From NCBI RefSeq assembly GCF_009363075.1, contig NZ_CP045293.1, positions 4,668,501 through 4,732,500 of the forward strand: a stretch of DNA of 64,000 nucleotides. The letters are read 5' to 3'. This document shows positions 45,955 through 58,445 of the stretch, one piece after another; position 1 is the stretch's first letter, and every line of letters begins with the position of its first letter. The position numbers and the translations under genes are program-made. This stretch comes from Paenibacillus guangzhouensis (GTDB lineage: Bacteria > Bacillota > Bacilli > Paenibacillales > Paenibacillaceae). The notes beneath the pieces are model-generated. The model did not search any database. It was not told the origin of the DNA and worked only from the letters and a program-made list of their open reading frames with translations.

Positions 45955-46607
45955 ACCGTTGTCACGAAGGTCTCCTCTGGTGCCGCATGCACGAGCTTCG
46001 CGCGAATATTTTTGATATGTTCCGTGACCGTTGCGGCGTCTCCTTCGGCGTCAACCCCCCAGATTCTCTCATAAATTTGCTCTCGTGAGAAGACTTGATT
46101 CGGGTGCATGAAGAGCAGCTTGAACAACTCGAATTCCCGACTCGTCAGCGGAATCGGAAGGTTCCGATAGAATAGCTGCAGGCTGTCCAAATCCAGCGTC
46201 AGGTCTCCTTGATGCAGCAGCTTCGGCTGATGGTCAAGGTGGCTCCGCTGCTCCCGTCGCAGATGCGCCTGAATTCTTGCCTTGAGCTCCTGCATGCTGA
46301 ATGGTTTCACGATATAATCATCGCCGCCGACGGCGAGACCTTGAATCCGATCGGCTTCGCTCGAGCGTGCGCTTAAGAACAGAATTGGGCAGGAGACCCG
46401 GTCGCGTATCGCTTGACATACCTCCAGCCCATCCAGATGCGGCATCATCACGTCCAGAATGATCAGATCAGGTATCTCCCGCAGTTGATCGAACACCTCT
46501 TGGCCATCATACGCGACAGATACCTCATACCCTTCGTCCTGCAACGCATCGCACATGAATGCGACGATATCCCGCTCATCATCGGCGATTAATATTTTCC
46601 CCTTCAT
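45918..46607 (-). CDS. OmpR/PhoB-family response regulator
   Basis: The receiver domain has ADDE, phosphoacceptor LIILDVMMPHLDG and Lys in YIVKPFSMQEL. The C-terminal winged helix has LTSREFELFKLLF and VTEHIKNIRAKL. AAAGGA lies 9 nt before the ATG. It is first in a two-gene operon with the kinase. Confidence 0.95.
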   Translation of the reverse strand: MKGKILIADDERDIVAFMCDALQDEGYEVSVAYDGQEVFDQLREIPDLIILDVMMPHLDGLEVCQAIRDRVSCPILFLSARSSEADRIQGLAVGGDDYIVKPFSMQELKARIQAHLRREQRSHLDHQPKLLHQGDLTLDLDSLQLFYRNLPIPLTSREFELFKLLFMHPNQVFSREQIYERIWGVDAEGDAATVTEHIKNIRAKLVHAAPEETFVTTVWGVGYKFDRKK

Positions 46608-46672
46608 TTCACGTTATCCTTTCTTGAACGATCAATCTCGTGTGATCCTCCCATTGTACCTGCTTGCGTGCC

Positions 46673-46717
46673 AAAAATCCCCCAGCCGTAACACGCGCAG
46701 TGTTCACGACAGGGGGA
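46673..46717 (-). terminator. Terminator of the esterase-like gene
   Basis: On the minus strand TCCCCCT pairs with TGGGGGA, with an inner GTGAACAC/GTGTTAC stem, then ATTTTTGG. Confidence 0.8.
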
Positions 46718-46742
46718 GTGATCAATTTTCCACGGAACCGAA

Positions 46743-48104
46743 TTAGAATTTCGTTGTTGGTTCCTTTACTTTATCGAAGACGATGATACCGTCGAATTGC
46801 TCTTTCGGGACGAATCGCATCGACATCGGCATAATGATCTCGGACGTCATGCCATCCTCAGCTGCATAGATCGGTTTGAACATCCATGCGTTGTTCTGGT
46901 TCGGAGACTTGTGCTTCGACAGATCCGCAAAGGCAATCTTATAGCCGCTTCGCATCATCAGCTCCTCCAGACTTCCCTTCGGCATCGGCTTAATATCGAA
47001 GACTTTCTGCGTCGTAATCGTGCTGGCCTTGCCGCTGTTCATATACAAACCAACCACATAAGCTTGATCTTTCAGCTTCTTATGAAGCAGTTCACCCATG
47101 CTGGTAAAGCTGCCGATCCATTTCCCCTGCTCTTTCGTCTGAATTTTGGACGTATTTTTCGCTAAATGATCGTTATGCGCCCATAAAATCACTTTTTTGC
47201 CGGGATACATCACTTTCATTAGCCACTCGACGTTGTCCGCCATGATCCGGTCGCGGAATTCATAGCTTTCCTTCGTATCGTACGTCCCCATCTCGATGAA
47301 CTTAACGCGATCTTCGAGCGTCTTGACCGCGATATCCACCATATGTGGGTTGGCTGGGTAAGCCGCCGCGAGCTCATCTTTATGTTCCTGAATGAACTGG
47401 ATCAATGCTTTGTATTTCGGTTCGTAGGCGTCCTTGACCTTCTTGATCTCTACCTTCGCCTCCGGATGGCTGTCATCCATGCCGTATTGGTTGAGCACCT
47501 TATAGAAATCCGTCATCGCTTGCATTTCGAAGTTGAAATAGCTCTCGCCTTGCTCCTTGTCCACTTTGGCAATCCAACCGGCAATGAACTGCGTTAGATA
47601 ACCCGAAGTGAATTGCATGTCATAGCCTGCGAGATACAGCGGATCTTTAGTGCCCTGCTGCTTCTTAATGTAATCGAATAAGTTCAACGTCTCCTTGGAA
47701 TGCCAGATTGGGAAAATCGAACGCTGCATCATCTCCGCCGAGGTCCATGTGCCTGCATTCTCGTTTGTCATGAAGGCATCTCCAAGACCCGATTCAAATG
47801 CGATCACGTCAAAATCCAGCTCTTCGTGCAAATATTTGATCAGTCTTGTCTTCATGCTGCTATATTCCGCGACACGATGAAAATTCTCGCCGAGACTAAC
47901 GACGGTCTTATCCTTCAAAATCGGTTTAAGGAACGCCAAGTCTTTGTAATCCGACGACGTTAACGATGTAATCTCCCTTATATTTTCCTTCATCCCCGCA
48001 TTTTTCTGGGGAGCTGCCGATGCGGATGCGCCTACGGGAGATAGGACGAGCGAAAATGCCAGGCTCAGAACCATAAGTCCTGTTAATCGTTTGGTTGCTT
48101 GCAT
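46743..48104 (-). CDS. Secreted erythromycin esterase-like protein
   Basis: A signal peptide (cleavage near ASASAA) leads a ~420-residue erythromycin-esterase-family domain. Conserved acid and histidine motifs are SLGENFHRVAE, AFESGLGDAF and LWAHNDHLAK, matching the GE..H...E and HN.H patterns of EreA/EreB. Typical resistance Ere enzymes are cytoplasmic; this one is exported, as in the B. cereus succinoglycan-biosynthesis-annotated relatives. Macrolide hydrolysis is not proven. AAGGAGGAG precedes the ATG. Confidence 0.88.
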   Translation of the reverse strand: MQATKRLTGLMVLSLAFSLVLSPVGASASAAPQKNAGMKENIREITSLTSSDYKDLAFLKPILKDKTVVSLGENFHRVAEYSSMKTRLIKYLHEELDFDVIAFESGLGDAFMTNENAGTWTSAEMMQRSIFPIWHSKETLNLFDYIKKQQGTKDPLYLAGYDMQFTSGYLTQFIAGWIAKVDKEQGESYFNFEMQAMTDFYKVLNQYGMDDSHPEAKVEIKKVKDAYEPKYKALIQFIQEHKDELAAAYPANPHMVDIAVKTLEDRVKFIEMGTYDTKESYEFRDRIMADNVEWLMKVMYPGKKVILWAHNDHLAKNTSKIQTKEQGKWIGSFTSMGELLHKKLKDQAYVVGLYMNSGKASTITTQKVFDIKPMPKGSLEELMMRSGYKIAFADLSKHKSPNQNNAWMFKPIYAAEDGMTSEIIMPMSMRFVPKEQFDGIIVFDKVKEPTTKF

Positions 48105-48205
48105 GTTGAATATTCTCCTCCTTGAAGTCCACTTTCGTTACTCTCTTACCTGCAGAGACATCGTAACAGGAACTTCTAAGGAATCTATAAAGACAACGAA
48201 TTTCT

Positions 48206-48661
48206 TCAATGTGCGTGACAGACCCGCTTCTTTACGAACCGTACCGCCATATAGATGACGAGCAGGATCATTCCGATATTGATTGCGTAATCGGCTAGAT
48301 TTAGAATGCCTTTCCCCGAGCGGGATACGATAAAGTCCGTGACCTGGCCGAAGACGAGTCGGTCAATGCCGTTGCCGATCGCCCCACCGACCAAGAAGCC
48401 TGCGATCATATCCGGGAATCGCCCGTGCCAAGCCCCTATACGCCGATAGATCAACACCCCGATTACGAACAAGACGGCGATCAGCCCGAATAACCAGGCG
48501 TAGCCTTGGAAAAGACTGAAGGCCATCCCGCTATTCTCATAATGCGTAATCTCCCATCGCCCGAGAAATACGCTATCTCCAATATCTACATGCATTCGAA
48601 TCCAAATCTTCGAGAGTTGATCGATCAATGTGACGACGATCGCGACGATATAGAACCACAT
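48206..48661 (-). CDS. lspA: Lipoprotein signal peptidase II
   Basis: LspA cleaves prolipoprotein signal peptides in the membrane after lipid attachment. Four helices and the two catalytic Asp are visible in GNGIDRLVFG and LNLADYAIN, as is the Asn in THYENSGMAFS. The length of 151 residues is normal. It is not beside rluD or pyrR as in B. subtilis, so it may be a second copy. AGGTG precedes the ATG. Confidence 0.93.
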   Translation of the reverse strand: MWFYIVAIVVTLIDQLSKIWIRMHVDIGDSVFLGRWEITHYENSGMAFSLFQGYAWLFGLIAVLFVIGVLIYRRIGAWHGRFPDMIAGFLVGGAIGNGIDRLVFGQVTDFIVSRSGKGILNLADYAINIGMILLVIYMAVRFVKKRVCHAH

Positions 48662-48751
48662 GATGTCACCTGCTTTCTAGACTCTAATGTGAACAGGCTT
48701 AATCATAGCCATGTGCTCATCATACTACAAATTGGTTGGTACCGAAAAATA

Positions 48752-48775
48752 GAGGCACTCCCGATGTAGTGCCTC
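48752..48775. terminator. Hairpin at the left flank of the sigma-factor locus
   Basis: GAGGCACT pairs with AGTGCCTC around CCCGATGT-like loop sequence. There is no gene ending here, and its left arm resembles the terminator at 50815. Confidence 0.45.
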
Positions 48776-48929
48776 AGGCTGTCGATACTTTACATATAAC
48801 TCATTACGACACCATGTTAGTAGTTACAATAAGAATAAATGATGGTGACAATATATTGCGTTCCAGTCAAGTTTTAGTTAAACAAAACCATATATATCGT
48901 CTGCTCGCCTTCATTTTTTTGTAAAATAA

Positions 48930-48958
48930 TGAAAGAAAACGCAGATTTCTTGTGTCTA
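48930..48958 (+). promoter_or_regulatory. Candidate autoregulated ECF promoter
   Basis: TGAAAG and TGTCTA are 17 nt apart, close to the ECF consensus TGAAAC-N16/17-CGTCTA. They lie ~25 nt before the sigma gene start. Confidence 0.5.
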
Positions 48959-48981
48959 ATGGCTGAGAGGAGGATGGGGGA

Positions 48982-49494
48982 ATGATTTCTATGACGGCAC
49001 CTGATCGAAATGAAGAGCCAGACCTGCAAAGATTGATATCGGATTATGGGAATTCCCTGCTTCGTATGTGTTTCCTGTATCTCAAGGATATTCGCTTAGC
49101 AGAGGATGCCGTTCAGGATACTTTTGTAAAGGTCTATACAAGTTACTCTCAATTTGAAGGGAAATCTAGTGAAAAGACATGGATTATGCGTATAGCAATC
49201 AATATCTGTAAAAATTATCTGCGCAGTTCATGGTGGAGACGAATTGATGGATCGGTCATTCTTGAGAATATACCTGCAGAAGTGCATGACGTTGAAGATG
49301 ACACACTTCTATACCAGATCATCAAGCTGTCTTCGAAATATAAGGAAGTGCTTCTTCTGTATTACTATCAAGATATGAAAATTCGTGAGATCGCAGAGGT
49401 GTTACAAATACCAGAATCCACAGTCGCCGTAAGATTGAAGCGAGCAAGGGAATCGTTAAAAGGGAAATTGAAGGGCTGGTGCGAAGATGCGTAG
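48982..49494 (+). CDS. ECF-type RNA polymerase sigma factor
   Basis: The sigma region 2 shows YLKDIRLAEDAVQDTFVKVY and TWIMRIAINICKNYLRSSWW; region 4 shows LSSKYKEVLLLYYYQDMKIR and IPESTVAVRLKRARESLK. At 170 residues it is a normal ECF factor of the SigM/SigV kind. GGAGG lies 8 nt before the ATG. It overlaps the anti-sigma gene by 8 nt. The DNA here is more AT-rich than its neighbours. Confidence 0.93.
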   Translation: MISMTAPDRNEEPDLQRLISDYGNSLLRMCFLYLKDIRLAEDAVQDTFVKVYTSYSQFEGKSSEKTWIMRIAINICKNYLRSSWWRRIDGSVILENIPAEVHDVEDDTLLYQIIKLSSKYKEVLLLYYYQDMKIREIAEVLQIPESTVAVRLKRARESLKGKLKGWCEDA

Positions 49495-50806
49495 TGATAG
49501 CAATCTTAAGAATATCATTGATGCTAGATTAGCCGAATTGACCGTCAGTCATGATCTGGAAGATAGAATACGATGTGCTTCTTTACATAAGAAAAGATAT
49601 CTTCAAAAACCATGGACTGTTGTCATTATTGTATGTATCTGTATCATGATTTCGATACCTGCGATGGCGTCCAAAATCCCTGTATTCCAGGATCTTGTTC
49701 AGATGATTGACCCAGCACTGGCTCGATTTCTTCAACCTATAGAATTGGTTTCTGAGGATAAGGGAATCCAAATGGAAGTTGTCGCTGCCATGAGCGATGG
49801 TGAGACTGCTATCGTTTATATAACACTGCAAGACTTAACGGGTGATCGAGTAGATCGAACCGTAGACTTGTACAATTACTCGATTGACGATGCCAACATA
49901 TTCTCGCATGAGCTTGTCGATTATAACGAGAAGACAAAAAAGGCAACGATACGAATGATTGCGAATGGCGGACATCAATTGAATGGGAAAAAAGTGACGA
50001 TTCGTATAAGTTCATTTCTGAGCGGTAAAGATGATTACGGGCAAATTGCTACGGACATTAAACTTACCGATGTCGTACATGAAACCCCAAAAACGATGAA
50101 ACTTGATATGAGCAATATCCCTGGAGGCGGTGGTGAGTTATACTCTGAATTCGAGAAAAGGGGTACCGTTGATATCTTGAAAGTTGACGAGAAAACAGTT
50201 GCCTTACCTCCTATAGATTTTGCGCAGATATCTAATATTGGCTTTGTTCAAGGGAGACTTCATATTCAGTTAAAATGGAAAGAAAGTATCGATGATCATG
50301 GATCTTTATATCTTTTGAACGCAAATGGTGATCGTATTGATCCTAGCAACCTATACTTTGGCGTCGATGAGCAAGGAAACATAGGGTATGGACGGCAATA
50401 TATCGAGTATATTTTTGATGTAAATCCATCCCAGATTTCCAATTATTCTTTACATGGCTCTTTCATCAGAAATAAAAAATACACGGAGGGGAAATGGGCA
50501 GTAACTTTCCAAATCGAAGCAGAAGATCCCTCGAAAAAAATCGCTCGGAATATTGACCTTGGGCATTTGAAGTTAGATCATATTATCATTCAACCGACGG
50601 GAATCCGCATGAATGGGAATATGACAACCCCAGATCAGGTCGTAGTTGAAATGACGATGAAGGATGGCAAGAAAGTCTCATACAATCATGCTGTAGCTCA
50701 GGGGGCTAAAGGGAGTTTGAGTGTGAAATACTTCCCAACCTCTCCGGTTGATTTGCAAAATATGAAAGAAGTCCGTGTGAATGGGGAATTGATCACATTT
50801 GAATGA
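49487..50806 (+). CDS. DUF4179 membrane anti-sigma factor
   Basis: A short cytoplasmic N-terminus (~42 residues, likely the sigma-binding part) is followed by one membrane helix (VVIIVCICIMISIPAMA) and a large extracellular domain of DUF4179/DUF5643 type (~370 residues). It is co-transcribed with the sigma factor and should hold it inactive until an envelope signal arrives. Codon use is AT-rich, as for the sigma gene. Confidence 0.88.
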   Translation: MRSDSNLKNIIDARLAELTVSHDLEDRIRCASLHKKRYLQKPWTVVIIVCICIMISIPAMASKIPVFQDLVQMIDPALARFLQPIELVSEDKGIQMEVVAAMSDGETAIVYITLQDLTGDRVDRTVDLYNYSIDDANIFSHELVDYNEKTKKATIRMIANGGHQLNGKKVTIRISSFLSGKDDYGQIATDIKLTDVVHETPKTMKLDMSNIPGGGGELYSEFEKRGTVDILKVDEKTVALPPIDFAQISNIGFVQGRLHIQLKWKESIDDHGSLYLLNANGDRIDPSNLYFGVDEQGNIGYGRQYIEYIFDVNPSQISNYSLHGSFIRNKKYTEGKWAVTFQIEAEDPSKKIARNIDLGHLKLDHIIIQPTGIRMNGNMTTPDQVVVEMTMKDGKKVSYNHAVAQGAKGSLSVKYFPTSPVDLQNMKEVRVNGELITFE

Positions 50807-50814
50807 TGTTGAAT

Positions 50815-50840
50815 AAAGGCACTCCCGAAGGAGTACCTTT
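50815..50840. terminator. Bidirectional terminator, anti-sigma and lacZ genes
   Basis: AAAGGCACTCC pairs with GGAGTACCTTT around CGAA, with T on both ends. Confidence 0.85.
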
Positions 50841-50853
50841 TTCCTTTTGTGTA

Positions 50854-54827
<3,974 letters not shown>

Positions 54828-54829
54828 AC

Positions 54830-55927
54830 TCATTTCGGAAGCCATACCCGGAATGTCGTGCGTTCGGCATCGCTGCTGACATGAATCTCGCCTTCGTGGA
54901 GATCCATGATGCTCTTCGCAATCGCAAGTCCTAGACCAGAGCCGCCCGAATACTCAGACCGGGATTTCTCCACCCGATAGAAGCGGTCGAAAATATTCGG
55001 AAGATCAATGGCCGGAATCCCTCCCCCATAATTCGTTATCTCAACGATGGCTGCTCGTTCTGTATCCCACAGGTGGATATCCACGTATTTGCCCTCCTGA
55101 CCATAGTTCAGCGCATTAGAGATCAAATTCTCGAATACGCGAACGAGCTTCCTGCCATCGGCCGGGACGATTGGATGCGCGGCTTCATAGTGCTGTCTAG
55201 ATTCCATCTCGGCCTGTTTGAGCTGCGGCGCGAACTGAACGACCAACTGATCGAGCATTTCGGCCAAATTGATAGGCTCTTTCTGCAGACTCATCCCCTT
55301 GTTCTGCATGCGCGTAAACTCGAACAAATCATTGATTAACTCATGCAGCCGTTTCGCTTTATCATGGACAATTTGAGTGTAGTAGCGAAGCTCCACTTCA
55401 TCCCGATATTTATCGCCGTTAATCAAATTAAGATAGCCGAGAATCGAGGTCAACGGCGTACGTAAATCATGGGAGACGTTGGTGACCAGATCATTCTTGA
55501 TCTTCTCCGCCATCCGTTCCTCCTCCATCGATTTCTGTGCTTGAAAGACAATATTGTTAATACTCATGGCCAGATTGCCAAGTTCATACGAATCAACAAC
55601 TTCCACCTGCTTGTGGAAATTGCCCTCGGCGATATGGCGTACCTCTCCAATCATATGGTGAATTCGCATCGTGAAATATCGTTTTTTTTCATGGCGATAA
55701 CAGAGAAACAAGCACCCTCCGAAAAGGATGATTAACATCGCAAGAAAGATAACTTTCCGCGGAATAAATCGCAGAACCACGTCCGCAACCCCGCGGAACA
55801 CGCCTAGTTGATCATACAAGTTGTATATATATTCAGGGATCAGGTAGCTCGCGGCCATCACCACGAATATCGAACCCACGAAATATACTAAAATTCTCAT
55901 CACGGACAGATTGCGCAGCACAGCCAT
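54830..55927 (-). CDS. VanS-like sensor histidine kinase
   Basis: Two membrane helices (~residues 10-30 and ~50-75), HAMP, H-box NVSHDLRTPLTSILGYLN, N-box LISNALNYG and G-boxes TNYGGGIPAIDL and GGSGLGLAIAKSI resemble VanS/PhoR kinases. The ATG at 55927 overlaps the regulator stop region with GAGAAG upstream; a TTG at 55942 is the alternative. It is the last gene of the carboxypeptidase-regulator unit and probably senses cell-wall stress or glycopeptide. Confidence 0.88.
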   Translation of the reverse strand: MAVLRNLSVMRILVYFVGSIFVVMAASYLIPEYIYNLYDQLGVFRGVADVVLRFIPRKVIFLAMLIILFGGCLFLCYRHEKKRYFTMRIHHMIGEVRHIAEGNFHKQVEVVDSYELGNLAMSINNIVFQAQKSMEEERMAEKIKNDLVTNVSHDLRTPLTSILGYLNLINGDKYRDEVELRYYTQIVHDKAKRLHELINDLFEFTRMQNKGMSLQKEPINLAEMLDQLVVQFAPQLKQAEMESRQHYEAAHPIVPADGRKLVRVFENLISNALNYGQEGKYVDIHLWDTERAAIVEITNYGGGIPAIDLPNIFDRFYRVEKSRSEYSGGSGLGLAIAKSIMDLHEGEIHVSSDAERTTFRVWLPK

Positions 55928-55931
55928 TGGA

Positions 55932-56621
55932 CTACTTCTCAATTTTATAACCTACTCCCCATACGGTCTGGATGAACGTCTCTCCCGGTGCAGCCGCTTC
56001 AAGCTTATCGCGAAGGTTGCTGATATGTACCATCACGGTCTTGTTCGACCCTGCCCCTAATTCATTCCATACGCGCTCGAATATTTCTTCGGAACTAAAC
56101 ACACGGCCCGGGTTACTCGCCAGCAAATACAAAATATCGAACTCGAGCGACGTGAGCTTCACGACCGTTCCATCCACGCTGACCGTATGGCTATCTTTAT
56201 TAATTTCTAAGGATTGAATCCGAATCGAGCTGCCCTCCGCTTGTGCGGATTGTTGATAATTCGCTCGCCGCAGCAGTGCTTTCACGCGAGCCGTTAATTC
56301 GAGCGGATTAAACGGTTTAATCATATAATCGTCCGCGCCGGTCATCAGACCAAGGATCTTATCCATGTCCTCCACCTTCGCACTCAGCATCAGAATGGGA
56401 ATGTTGCTCTTCTTGCGCACCTGCCTGCACACTTCCATTCCATCCATTTTTGGCATCATAATATCGAGGATCAAGAGGTGGAACGCTACACTCTCCATCT
56501 TCTTCATGGCTTCTTCGCCATCATGCGCTTTATGGATGGTGTACCCTTCATTGCGAAGGTACACCTCGATTAGCTCAGCAATCTCTTTATCGTCATCGAC
56601 GATTAACACCGTTGTGCTCAC
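55932..56621 (-). CDS. VanR-like OmpR-family response regulator
   Basis: The receiver domain has VDDD, phosphoacceptor LLILDIMMPKMDG and Lys in YMIKPFNPLEL. The winged helix has LTSLEFDILYLLA and VMVHISNLRDKL. The GTG at 56621 overlaps the preceding stop as GTGA and has AAGGAG 8 nt upstream, better than the ATG at 56627. It probably activates the two promoters with the shared 37-bp block. Confidence 0.9.
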   Translation of the reverse strand: MSTTVLIVDDDKEIAELIEVYLRNEGYTIHKAHDGEEAMKKMESVAFHLLILDIMMPKMDGMEVCRQVRKKSNIPILMLSAKVEDMDKILGLMTGADDYMIKPFNPLELTARVKALLRRANYQQSAQAEGSSIRIQSLEINKDSHTVSVDGTVVKLTSLEFDILYLLASNPGRVFSSEEIFERVWNELGAGSNKTVMVHISNLRDKLEAAAPGETFIQTVWGVGYKIEK

Positions 56622-57517
56622 ACCCATTGCTCCTTTATCTCTTTTGCTTTTACTATTATGGAACGAAACGTGGGGATGTAGACCGAGTCAAACCCCATCG
56701 CGAATAGCTTCTGCGTCTCGATGAACCGGGTATCGGAATCCTGCGCACCCATAACGACCGAGATCAACCGGCGGCCATCTCTCGCCGCGGTACCGGTGAA
56801 GCAGTAGCCCGCTTTATTCGTGAAGCCTGTCTTCAATCCGTCTAATCCTTCAGCAGCTAATTCAGGGTCCTGCAGCATATGGTTCGTGCTGCGTACCCGC
56901 TCGCTGCTGAATTTCATCGTATACTCCGGCAAGCTCGTCGTCTTGAGCACTTCCGGGAAATCCTTCAGCAGCGCCTTAGCCAGCTTACCGAGGTCCTTCG
57001 CCGTCATCTGCGTCGCCTGATCACCATCCGTTAATCCGGACGCGTTAATGAAATAAGAGTTTTTCAACCCGAGTTCCAGTCCCTTTTGATTCATCTCGGC
57101 GGCAAAACGTTCCTCGTCCCCCGCGATATATTCCGCCAGCGCCACCGCCGCGTTATTCGCCGAAGGAATCAGCATCGCGACATACAGGTCACGTACGGTT
57201 ACACGATCACCGGATCGCAAATCGATGCGCGCACCTTCAACGTTTGCTGCATGCTCGGTAATCGGTACTTCGTCATTCCAACTGATCTTCCCTTCATGCA
57301 GCTGCTCGAGGACCAAATACTCCGTCATCATCTTCGACATGCTTGCCGCCGGCAGCGGCGTGTCCGCATTTTTCTCGAAGATAACCTCACCTGACTTCGC
57401 ATCGATGAGTAAAGCGGCTTGTGCTTCTATAGTAGGTTCAGTGATATGTTTAAGAAATAATACGGTACAAATCGCGGAAACGACGGATAATCCGGTCATT
57501 AGTCTAATCTTCATCAT
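56618..57517 (-). CDS. D-Ala-D-Ala carboxypeptidase, penicillin-binding (S11) type
   Basis: A signal or anchor helix at the N-terminus precedes a serine DD-peptidase domain with SMSK (Ser59-Lys62), SAN and KTG motifs. It removes the terminal D-Ala of pentapeptide stems. At ~300 residues it ends right after the catalytic domain and lacks the usual PBP5 C-terminal domain and amphipathic helix. The ATG at 57517 has AGGAG 9 nt upstream. Being first in a unit with VanR/VanS-like genes, it resembles the VanY role; VanY(D) is known to be of this PBP type. Confidence 0.9.
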   Translation of the reverse strand: MMKIRLMTGLSVVSAICTVLFLKHITEPTIEAQAALLIDAKSGEVIFEKNADTPLPAASMSKMMTEYLVLEQLHEGKISWNDEVPITEHAANVEGARIDLRSGDRVTVRDLYVAMLIPSANNAAVALAEYIAGDEERFAAEMNQKGLELGLKNSYFINASGLTDGDQATQMTAKDLGKLAKALLKDFPEVLKTTSLPEYTMKFSSERVRSTNHMLQDPELAAEGLDGLKTGFTNKAGYCFTGTAARDGRRLISVVMGAQDSDTRFIETQKLFAMGFDSVYIPTFRSIIVKAKEIKEQWV

Positions 57518-57549
57518 GTTCATGCACTCCTATCTAACAGATTACTGCT

Positions 57550-57586
57550 AGTATAAAGAGCGGAGTCTAAGAGAACAGAAAGAAAA
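57550..57586 (-). promoter_or_regulatory. Promoter block of the carboxypeptidase-VanRS unit
   Basis: The minus strand reads TATACT at 57555-57550 preceded by a T-rich block with TTCTCTTAGA in the -35 region. It matches the block at 61699-61735 at 33 of 37 positions. No sigma-A -35 is present, as for activator-dependent promoters. Confidence 0.6.
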
Positions 57587-57689
57587 GATTAAGAATTTAT
57601 AAGGATTTGCATAAAGTTCTTTTTTATGGACCCTGACTTGCACACACCTCCTTATTTTAACATTTCCACGAATGGCGTATTGGGAGAAT

Positions 57690-58020
57690 AACTGCTTTTT
57701 TGCAGTTATTTTGCGAGTACGACTACTTTCTCACCAGATTAACTGCCTTTTTGCAGTTAATTCGTATGCTCGAGCTACTTTTTCTCCACATTAACTGCCT
57801 TTTTGCAGTTATTTCGCAAGCACGCCCACTTTCTCTCCGATTTAACTGCTTTTTTGCAGTTATTTTGCGAGCGCGCCTACTTTCTCTCCGATTTAACTGC
57901 CTTTTTGCAGTTATTTCGCAAGCACGTCCACTTTCTCTCCTCATTAACTGCTTTTTTGCAGTTATTTTGCGAGCGCGCCTACTTTCCCTCCGATTTAACT
58001 GCCTTTTTGCAGTTATTTTG
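57690..58020. repeat. Seven-unit 51-bp hairpin array (family C)
   Basis: AACTGC...GCAGTT hairpins recur at 57690, 57741, 57793, 57844, 57895, 57946 and 57997, with 51-52 bp spacing. Two subtypes alternate: one with TTTTGCGAGCGCGCC after the hairpin, the other with TTTCGCAAGCACG, making a 102-bp higher-order unit. Because 51 is divisible by 3, frames stay open on both strands; these are not genes. Confidence 0.9.
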
Positions 58021-58047
58021 TTCCACATCCTTATTCCAACAAGAACA

Positions 58048-58071
58048 AACCCACCTTGTGGAAGGTGGGTT
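58048..58071 (-). terminator. Terminator behind the kinase remnant
   Basis: AACCCACCTT pairs with AAGGTGGGTT around four bases, followed by T-rich sequence on the minus strand. Confidence 0.75.
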
Positions 58072-58098
58072 GCACGCATCTATGCTTGATACAACTTC

Positions 58099-58257
58099 TT
58101 ATACAGTTGATAAATCGCAGAAGATTCCCCCCAATATGCTGAGAGGCAGCAGGAAAGAAATGAGATAAGAGGCGATTAATTTGGGCCTCAGATTCAAATC
58201 CTGAAACCGCCTAGCCAATAATGGCACGACTCCCCATGCCCTTGCTTCCTTTTTCAA
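58099..58257 (-). pseudogene. N-terminal remnant of a YesM-type sensor kinase
   Basis: A 52-codon frame starts with TTG (AAGGTG 7 nt upstream) and reads RFQDLNLRPKLIASYLISF and LLPLSILGGIF before a stop. This is the pattern of the first membrane helix of YesM/LytS kinases (NLRxKLxxSYL...PLxxxG). Nothing of the sensor or kinase domains remains downstream. It may instead be a small membrane peptide. Confidence 0.4.
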
Positions 58258-58416
58258 TCGATCACACCTTGCCTCTTTGGGAATGGTGATGCAACAGCAT
58301 GTTCATCGTCGATCGGAATGACCGCTTACATTTTACACTATTATACTGATGCATCTCCTAGGGGACAAGATGATTCGGACATTTATCACGTAGGTATATC
58401 GGACTGAATGCATGAC

Positions 58417-58445
58417 AAAAAGAGCCGACTCGAGGAGTCAGCTCT
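58417..58445 (-). terminator. Terminator of the ligase-racemase operon
   Basis: AGAGCTGACTC pairs with GAGTCGGCTCT on the minus strand, followed by TTTTTG. The racemase stop lies in the first arm. Confidence 0.88.

Noticed and set aside
57690..58168. Repeat-protein genes on both strands, or a CRISPR array, over the 51-bp repeats
   Set aside because: The frames are open only because 51 is divisible by 3, they lack ribosome binding sites, and there are no unique spacers of the kind a CRISPR array has.
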